Shown here one piece after another: positions 58,946 to 64,000 of a stretch of 64,000 bases of DNA. Every line of letters begins with the position of its first letter. Positions within the stretch are counted from its first letter, which is position 1. The position numbers were made by a program, and so were the translations under genes. The notes beneath the pieces were generated by a model. The model had not been told where the DNA came from. It was given only the letters and a program-made list of their open reading frames with translations, and searched no databases. The stretch covers positions 62,001 through 126,000 of the forward strand of contig NZ_UYYD01000003.1 in assembly GCF_900625105.1 (NCBI RefSeq), read 5' to 3'. Origin of the DNA: Agathobaculum sp. Marseille-P7918 (lineage in GTDB: Bacteria > Bacillota > Clostridia > Oscillospirales > Butyricicoccaceae).

Positions 58946-59983
58946 TCAAAAACCGATGGGCACTCCGCTGGTATCTTCCAGCAGCAGGTCGAGCGTGCCG
59001 CTGCTGACCTCAGCGCGCAGCTGCGGGCAGCCGTGTTCCTTGCCGGGCTGGGACGCGTGGGTCGCGCCTGCGTTGCCGCCGGCGATGGCCTTGCCGTTGA
59101 GCAGGATCGTGCCGCCTGCCGCATCCACTTGATAACGCAGCACGGATGGGTCCGTATATCCCCCGACCAGAGTCGCGGCGATGCTGCCGTCGCCAAGCGA
59201 GATATCCAGCGTGCCGTCCTCGCTCATCTGACCGATTTTCAGCTGATCCGCGGAGAACTTTCCGTTTTGCACCGTGATAGTATACTTGTCGCTGCATAGC
59301 TTTTCCGCGTTGAGCGTGCCGTCTGCGATCTGGATTTCCAGATGATCGGCGGCGAAGGCGCCGGAACCGGAAATATCGACCGTCTGATCGCCCACATTCA
59401 GGAATATGCGGGAATAGGACAGGGTATACGGCACATAAATCACGCATTGCTCCGCGCCGTTGGGCGTGAGCGTCAGCGACCAGGTGCTGCCGTCGATTGT
59501 ACTGCTTTCGATATCCGCGCCGGATACGTCAAAGGTTCTGGTATCGCTGACGATGTTGATCGTGCTGCTGCCATCCGAAACACCGGAAAAATCAAAGTTC
59601 AGCGCGGAGATGGCGTCCATACTGCGCGGGATGGTGATATCGCTGGCGATCGTCTCATGGCGTTTTTCCAGCCAGTCGTCCACCCAGTCGGTGTCGAACT
59701 CGTTGAGGACATCATCGACCTTGTCGTTCACTGCGGCCTCGATCTGGTCGGAAAATGTGTCGTCATCAAACCAGCCGGCGTGCCGGACGCCATCTTCCCA
59801 CCAAACATGGTAGGAGACACGGTCCTGCACAAAGTTGGTCGCGGCGCGCAGCGTTTCGCTGACCGGATGCAGCGCGCCGTTGTAATACGAGCCGTACAGC
59901 TGGCCGCCCGCGGCCCAGCCGCCCAGCATCATGCAGCCGCCGATCCCGACGACCGCGCAGCAGGCGAGAATCAGTTTTTTCAT
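58946..59983 (-). CDS. DUF4097 family protein with signal peptide
   Basis: This 345-residue protein has an N-terminal signal or anchor (LILACCAVVGIGGCMMLGGW) and a C-terminal beta-helix of the DUF4097 type (VSDTRTFDVSGADIESSTI, GDGSIAATLVGGYTD). Such proteins are found at the surface with DUF1700 and PadR partners. It starts in the stop codon of DUF1700 (ATGA). Its role is unknown, probably in envelope signalling. Confidence 0.85.
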   Translation of the reverse strand: MKKLILACCAVVGIGGCMMLGGWAAGGQLYGSYYNGALHPVSETLRAATNFVQDRVSYHVWWEDGVRHAGWFDDDTFSDQIEAAVNDKVDDVLNEFDTDWVDDWLEKRHETIASDITIPRSMDAISALNFDFSGVSDGSSTINIVSDTRTFDVSGADIESSTIDGSTWSLTLTPNGAEQCVIYVPYTLSYSRIFLNVGDQTVDISGSGAFAADHLEIQIADGTLNAEKLCSDKYTITVQNGKFSADQLKIGQMSEDGTLDISLGDGSIAATLVGGYTDPSVLRYQVDAAGGTILLNGKAIAGGNAGATHASQPGKEHGCPQLRAEVSSGTLDLLLEDTSGVPIGF

Positions 59984-60639
59984 TTCGCTTCACCTCCGGT
60001 TTTCCGGGTGCGGCCGCGGATTTTGTCGATCGGCCAGCGCAGGATCGCGACCAAAAGACGGAACAGCGGCGGCACAAACAGGACGCACAGCTTGATCATG
60101 AGCAGGGTCACCAGAATGCCCAGCGCGAACAGCGCAAGGCCGCAGCCGAGCGTCATCACCGCGCTGGCAGGCATGGCCCACAGAACAAACGAAAACCCGC
60201 ACAGCACAACGCCCGCGGCCAGCAGGCAGAGCGGCACAACGATGATGAACGCCGCGGCGATCAGCACGATCGACAGCAGCACGCCGAGCACGGCGGCAAT
60301 CACGCCGAGCAGCGCGCCCGCGAGCGGGATGCCGACCGGGATCGCCAGCAGCACCAGCACGAGCAGCAGCCACGGGCTGACGCCGCGCCAGCGGCGTTTG
60401 GCCGTTTGCGCCGCCGCACCGTCGGCAGCGGACGGCACAGCGGTCAGCTCCCGGTAATCCGCGAGGATCTGCGCGGCGACCTGCTCGGGCGCGCCCAGAT
60501 CGGCGATGACCTTTTGCTCGTTTTCCGGTCCGGCGTCGTCAAAATATTCCTCATAATAGCGCAGGGCGCTGGCGCGTTCCTCCTCGGGCAGGACGGAAAG
60601 CGCCCGCCGCAGCGCAGCCATATATTCGCTTCTGTTCAT
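59980..60639 (-). CDS. DUF1700 family membrane protein
   Basis: This 219-residue protein has the DUF1700 N-terminus (MNRSEYMAALRRALSVLPEE, then ALRYYEEYFDDAGPENEQKV), followed by four or five hydrophobic helices. It overlaps both neighbours in the PadR-DUF1700-DUF4097 operon, a set common in Firmicutes. The function is not established. Confidence 0.92.
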   Translation of the reverse strand: MNRSEYMAALRRALSVLPEEERASALRYYEEYFDDAGPENEQKVIADLGAPEQVAAQILADYRELTAVPSAADGAAAQTAKRRWRGVSPWLLLVLVLLAIPVGIPLAGALLGVIAAVLGVLLSIVLIAAAFIIVVPLCLLAAGVVLCGFSFVLWAMPASAVMTLGCGLALFALGILVTLLMIKLCVLFVPPLFRLLVAILRWPIDKIRGRTRKTGGEAK

Positions 60640-60953
60640 TGGCTATCCCCTCCAAAAAAGATCGCGTCGATGCCGTTGCGGTAGTTCTGCCAGTCGATGC
60701 GGTGCTGCCGCAGCCGGGCGCGGCCGTGCTCGGTGATTTTGTAATATCGCCGGTTGCGTCCGGCATAGGCTTCGTCGTAGGTAGTCAGGCAGCCGTCCTT
60801 TTGCAGGCGGCGCAGCACGGGATACAGCGTTGATTCGGAAATTTCCAGTACTTTTTGCACATCTTGCGTGATGCGGTAGCCGTAGGTGCTCTCCCGCTCG
60901 ACCACCGCGAGCACAATGCCGTCGAGCAGGGAGGAGGCGATGGGATATGACAT
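60636..60953 (-). CDS. PadR family transcriptional regulator
   Basis: This 105-residue winged-helix protein has ESTLYPVLRRLQKDGCLTTY (recognition helix and wing) followed by RRYYKITEHGRARL. It is the first gene of its operon and is coupled to DUF1700 by ATGA. A perfect 9-bp inverted repeat overlaps its own -10 box, so self-repression is likely. Confidence 0.93.
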   Translation of the reverse strand: MSYPIASSLLDGIVLAVVERESTYGYRITQDVQKVLEISESTLYPVLRRLQKDGCLTTYDEAYAGRNRRYYKITEHGRARLRQHRIDWQNYRNGIDAIFFGGDSQ

Positions 60954-60984
60954 GGGAAATCACCTCTCTTTTGTGTTTGCAACA

Positions 60985-61005
60985 ATATTATATGAGATAT
61001 AATAT
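60985..61005. promoter_or_regulatory. PadR operator candidate
   Basis: ATATTATAT (60985-60993) and ATATAATAT (60997-61005) form perfect 9-bp arms around GAG. They overlap the -10 box of the PadR promoter. AT-rich sequence of this kind can be palindromic by chance, but the length and position are good. Confidence 0.6.
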
Positions 61006-61015
61006 AGCGTGTCAA
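60987..61015 (-). promoter_or_regulatory. Promoter of the PadR operon
   Basis: On the minus strand a perfect TTGACA (61010-61015) and a perfect TATAAT (60987-60992) are 17 bases apart. Confidence 0.9.
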
Positions 61016-61089
61016 CTGGCATTTCAAAAAAAGGTGTGAAGGAATTGTAAATTTTGTAGGAACGGTGCGCGGAAAAGCGCGTTTCCGCA

Positions 61090-61118
61090 TTGTATTTGCG
61101 CGTCAAATGGCGTATAAT
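61090..61118 (+). promoter_or_regulatory. Promoter of ddl
   Basis: TTGTAT (61090-61095) and TATAAT (61113-61118) are 17 bases apart, about 50 bases ahead of ddl. Confidence 0.7.
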
Positions 61119-61168
61119 GTTATCCGTATGAGTAGAAGGCAATCACAAGAAGGGGCGAATGAGGAAAT

Positions 61169-62239
61169 ATGAAACTGGCTGTATTATTCGGCGGCATTTC
61201 GAGTGAGCACGATATTTCGTGCTTGTCCGCTGCGTCCATTCTGCGCAATTTGGACAAAAACAAGTATGAGATCTACGCGGTTGGCATTACGCAGGAGGGC
61301 AAGTGGTATTACTGTCCGACCTGCGACGCGGACCGCATCGAAAACGGTTCGTGGGAGCGCATGGCGGACAAGGTGCCGGCGGTGCTGTCGCCGGACCGCG
61401 GGGTACATGGGCTGCTTCTGCTGCACGAGGGGAAAACCGAAGCGGTCCGGATGGACTGCGTGTTCCCGGTGCTGCACGGCGTCGGCGGCGAGGACGGCAC
61501 GATGCAGGGCCTTTTGGAACTGGCGGGCATCCCGTATGTCGGCTGCGGCGTCGCGGCCAGCGCCAACTCGATGGATAAGTCGATCACCAAGGCGATTGTG
61601 GAGACGTCCGGCGTGCGGCAGGCAAGATATTATCTTGCCCTGCGCCATGACTTTGAGCGCAGCGCGGAAGGCGTTGTCCGCGCTGCGGCCGAGGCGCTCG
61701 GCTCGTTCCCGGTGTTCGTCAAGCCCTGCTCGCAGGGTTCGTCGGTCGGCGTTGCCAAGGCGGGCGATCTGCTTGAGCTGGCCGCGGGTCTGACCGAGGC
61801 GTTCAAGCTGGACAGCAAGGTGCTGGTCGAGGAATTCATCGACGGGCACGAAGTCGAGTGCGCGGTGCTCGGCAACCAGCGTCCGGTCGCGTCCACGGTG
61901 GGCGAGATCGCGCCGACGCAGGAATTTTATACATTCGACGCCAAATATAAGGATGAAAGCTCCAAGCTGTACATCCCGGCGCATATCACCGAGGAGCAGC
62001 TGGAAACCGTGCGGCAGAATGCGCTGCGCGTTTACACCGCGCTCGGCTGCCGCGGCCTGTCCCGCGTGGACTTCTTTGTCACGCACAAGGACGGCGAAGT
62101 GGTGTTCAACGAACTCAACTCGATTCCGGGCTTCACTTCGATCAGCATGTATCCCAAGCTGTTCGATTATGAGGGCATCCGCTATCCCGACCTGCTCGAC
62201 CGTCTGATCGAGCTGGCGCTGGAGGAGCATCATGGATAA
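61169..62239 (+). CDS. ddl: D-alanine--D-alanine ligase
   Basis: This 356-residue ATP-grasp enzyme makes the D-Ala-D-Ala end of the peptidoglycan precursor. Motifs include VLFGGISSEHDISCLSAASI at the N-terminus, VFPVLHGVGGEDGTMQGLLE, VKPCSQGSSVGVAKA and NELNSIPGFTSISMYPKL. The C-terminal length is normal. The stop overlaps murI by 8 bases, so the two wall genes are coupled. Confidence 0.95.
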   Translation: MKLAVLFGGISSEHDISCLSAASILRNLDKNKYEIYAVGITQEGKWYYCPTCDADRIENGSWERMADKVPAVLSPDRGVHGLLLLHEGKTEAVRMDCVFPVLHGVGGEDGTMQGLLELAGIPYVGCGVAASANSMDKSITKAIVETSGVRQARYYLALRHDFERSAEGVVRAAAEALGSFPVFVKPCSQGSSVGVAKAGDLLELAAGLTEAFKLDSKVLVEEFIDGHEVECAVLGNQRPVASTVGEIAPTQEFYTFDAKYKDESSKLYIPAHITEEQLETVRQNALRVYTALGCRGLSRVDFFVTHKDGEVVFNELNSIPGFTSISMYPKLFDYEGIRYPDLLDRLIELALEEHHG

Positions 62240-63029
62240 CCGTGCAATCGGCGTTTTTGATTCCGGTTTGGGTGGCCTGACCGCCGTGCGGCGGTTACAC
62301 GCGCTCATGCCGGACGAGGACATCATTTACTTCGGCGATACCGGCCGCGTGCCCTACGGTACGCGCGGACGGGATACCATTATCAAATACGCGCGGCAGG
62401 ACGTCGCGTTTCTGCGGCAGTTCGACCTCAAGGCCATCATCATCGCGTGCAACACGGTCTCGTCGGTGGCGCTTGACCTGCTCAGTCGGGAAAACGACAT
62501 CCCGATCATCGGCACGGTCGAACCCGCGTGCCGCCGCGCGATGACCCAGACCCTGAACGGCAAAGTCGGCGTGATCGGTACGGCCGCGACCGTGCGGTCG
62601 GGCGCATACGAGCGCTATCTGCACCATGCGGACGGCAGCCTGACGCTGTATACGCAGGCGTGCCCGCTGTTTGTGCCGCTCGTGGAAAACGGCCGCGTGC
62701 AGCGCGGGGACGTGGTGATCGAAACCGTGGTGGCTGAGTATCTCGCACCGCTCAAACAAGCGGGCGTGGATACGCTGATTCTGGGCTGCACGCACTATCC
62801 GCTGCTGGAGGACGTGATCGGGGACTTTATGGGCCCGGACGTGACGCTCATCGACTCGGGCGCGGAGGCGGCCAACCTCGCTTCGACCCAGTTTGACCCG
62901 GCGGAAGGCCCGGGCGAGACGCGCTATTTCGTTTCGGACGACCCGGACGGATTTGACCAGCTGGCCGGTCTGTTTTTGCAGGAGCAAGTGGACGTCGGCG
63001 CGGGATTGGTCGATATTTCGAGTTATTGA
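62232..63029 (+). CDS. murI: Glutamate racemase
   Basis: This 265-residue enzyme converts L- to D-glutamate for peptidoglycan. Both catalytic cysteines are visible (IIACNTVSS and LGCTHYPLL), and the N-terminal GVFDSGLGGLTAVRRL is standard. It follows ddl directly, overlapping by 8 bases. Confidence 0.96.
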   Translation: MDNRAIGVFDSGLGGLTAVRRLHALMPDEDIIYFGDTGRVPYGTRGRDTIIKYARQDVAFLRQFDLKAIIIACNTVSSVALDLLSRENDIPIIGTVEPACRRAMTQTLNGKVGVIGTAATVRSGAYERYLHHADGSLTLYTQACPLFVPLVENGRVQRGDVVIETVVAEYLAPLKQAGVDTLILGCTHYPLLEDVIGDFMGPDVTLIDSGAEAANLASTQFDPAEGPGETRYFVSDDPDGFDQLAGLFLQEQVDVGAGLVDISSY

Positions 63030-63053
63030 TATCAGGCATGGACGGAGTGTATT

Positions 63054-63491
63054 ATGAAAAAGGACGTTTGGCTTTCGATTTCCTCCAAGCAGCAGTTTGC
63101 CGACTGCGATGAGGAGCGGATCGATTTGGTGACCGCGGCGACGCTCTATGAGCGCGGCGGCAAATATTACATCGCCTATGAGGAGAGCGAGCTGACCGGT
63201 CTGGAAGGCACCAAGACCACGGTCAAGCTGGACGGCAAGACGGTCGCGCTCATCCGCACGGGCGCATTTCCTTCGCACATGCTGTTTGCCGAGGATGAGC
63301 GGCATGTTGGATTGTATCAGACACCGGTCGGCGCGGAAATGACGGTTTCCACCCATACCTCGCGTGTGCGCAACACCGTGGGGGAAAACGGCGGCGAACT
63401 GGTGATTGATTATACGGTGGAAGTGGATCATTCGCTCATGGGCGAGCATCATTTTGAAATGGTGGTATCCACCCAGCCGGCACAGGTTTGA
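63054..63491 (+). CDS. DUF1934 family protein (calycin-like)
   Basis: This 145-residue protein has the DUF1934 beta-barrel pattern (YYIAYEESELTGLEGTKTTV, then LVIDYTVEVDHSLMGEHHF). In Firmicutes it is almost always next to argS or murI, as here. The biochemical role is not known. Confidence 0.88.
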   Translation: MKKDVWLSISSKQQFADCDEERIDLVTAATLYERGGKYYIAYEESELTGLEGTKTTVKLDGKTVALIRTGAFPSHMLFAEDERHVGLYQTPVGAEMTVSTHTSRVRNTVGENGGELVIDYTVEVDHSLMGEHHFEMVVSTQPAQV

Positions 63492-63515
63492 GAAAAATAA
63501 ACGGAGAGTGAACAG

Positions 63516-64000
63516 ATGAACGCATATGAATTTGCGCGCGCCGAGGCCACCCGCGTGGTCGAGGCGGCTTACCATAAAGCAGTGGCGGCGGGCCAGCTGC
63601 CCGAGGGCGATATCCCGCCCGTTGCGGTCGAAACCCCGAAGGACGCCTCCAACGGCGACTGGGCTTCCACCTTTGCCATGCAGTGCGCCAAGCCCCTGCG
63701 CATGGCGCCCCGCAAGATCGCCGAGGCGATCGTGGCCAACCTCGATCTCGCGGACAGCTGCTTTGACACGGTCGATATCGCTGGCCCCGGTTTTATGAAC
63801 TTCACGCTCGGCCAGAGCTGGTATGAAAAGGCCGTCAAGGGCGTATTTGAGATGGGCGACAATTACGGCCGCACCCAGACCAAGACCCCGGAAAAGGTGA
63901 TGGTCGAGTTTGTGTCCGCCAACCCCACCGGTCCGATGCACATGGGCAACGCGCGCGGCGGCGTGCTGGGCGACTGCCTGTCGTCCGTTTTGGACTGGTC
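63516..64000 (+). CDS. argS: Arginine--tRNA ligase, 3' end cut off
   Basis: The first 161 codons of a class I arginyl-tRNA synthetase are visible. The N-terminal additional domain (residues of about 5-95) is followed by MVEFVSANPTGPMHMGNARG, which contains the HIGH-type motif HMGN. The KMSKS part lies beyond the window. ACGGAGAG lies upstream of the ATG, and DUF1934 precedes it. The tRNA-Arg gene found earlier (13.5 kb) is a substrate. Confidence 0.95.
   Translation, partial: MNAYEFARAEATRVVEAAYHKAVAAGQLPEGDIPPVAVETPKDASNGDWASTFAMQCAKPLRMAPRKIAEAIVANLDLADSCFDTVDIAGPGFMNFTLGQSWYEKAVKGVFEMGDNYGRTQTKTPEKVMVEFVSANPTGPMHMGNARGGVLGDCLSSVLDW

Noticed and set aside
1-64000. CRISPR array, rRNA operon, transposase or insertion sequence
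   Set aside because: No regularly spaced repeats, no rRNA sequence and no transposase-like protein were found anywhere in the window.

Overview
The window looks like chromosomal DNA of a GC-rich, low-oxygen Firmicute, most likely a gut clostridium of the Oscillospirales type. This is inferred from T-box and preQ1-I riboswitches, TTGACA/TATAAT promoters with 17-bp spacers, strong AGGAGG ribosome sites, SLH-type S-layer proteins, LCP proteins, an ECF transporter S component, and the order ddl-murI-DUF1934-argS. The species cannot be fixed from the sequence alone.

Layout. 1-7010: a sugar-acid operon with a zinc alcohol dehydrogenase (5' end cut off), a TRAP transporter (dctP, dctQ, dctM), tagaturonate reductase and altronate dehydratase; it fits uptake of a hexonate or hexuronate and its conversion towards 2-keto-3-deoxygluconate. 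7285-11057 (minus): a leucine-rich-repeat protein, a VWA protein and a MoxR-type AAA ATPase. 11209-13319: a tryptophan T-box leader controlling a stand-alone TrpB2 and a DUF1622 membrane protein. 13485-15671: tRNA-Arg, then a preQ1-I riboswitch with queT-queF-queC. 15734-20079 (minus): sbcD-sbcC. 20307-22925: a small unknown protein, a secreted nuclease lipoprotein and a CNNM/CorC-type membrane protein preceded by a leader peptide.

23199-32572 is the most unusual region. It is a nearly symmetrical, inverted arrangement. Two phage-tail-like proteins (A and B) lie at the outer ends inside a long inverted repeat. Two SLH S-layer genes (S1 and S2) point away from each other and share 651 bp of near-identical 5' coding sequence in inverted orientation. 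A tyrosine recombinase and galE lie between them. S2 has a good promoter and ribosome site, while S1 has neither and begins directly after the recombinase gene. This is the arrangement expected of an S-layer expression switch that works by DNA inversion.

32625-38146: cell-surface glycan genes (O-antigen ligase-like protein, glycosyltransferase, priming sugar transferase). 38207-46745: an AGCS amino-acid/sodium symporter behind a structured leader of unknown class, an LTA-synthase-like enzyme, a lipoprotein, an M16 peptidase, an LCP protein and pyruvate kinase. 46903-50995: a nucleotidyltransferase, secG, DUF3842, a uridine-kinase-like P-loop protein and an ECF S component. 51088-54181 (minus): MBL hydrolase, unknown protein, PHP hydrolase and MgtC. 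54249-56750: an SSS symporter divergent from a GntR/UTRA regulator. 56839-60953 (minus): flavodoxin followed by a GIY-YIG/Nudix fusion, a PspC pair, and a PadR-DUF1700-DUF4097 operon. 61169-64000: ddl, murI, DUF1934 and argS (3' end cut off).

The strongest candidates for something undescribed are the inverted S-layer locus, an MgtL-like Asp-Pro leader peptide in front of the CNNM/CorC gene, and the structured leader of the AGCS symporter.
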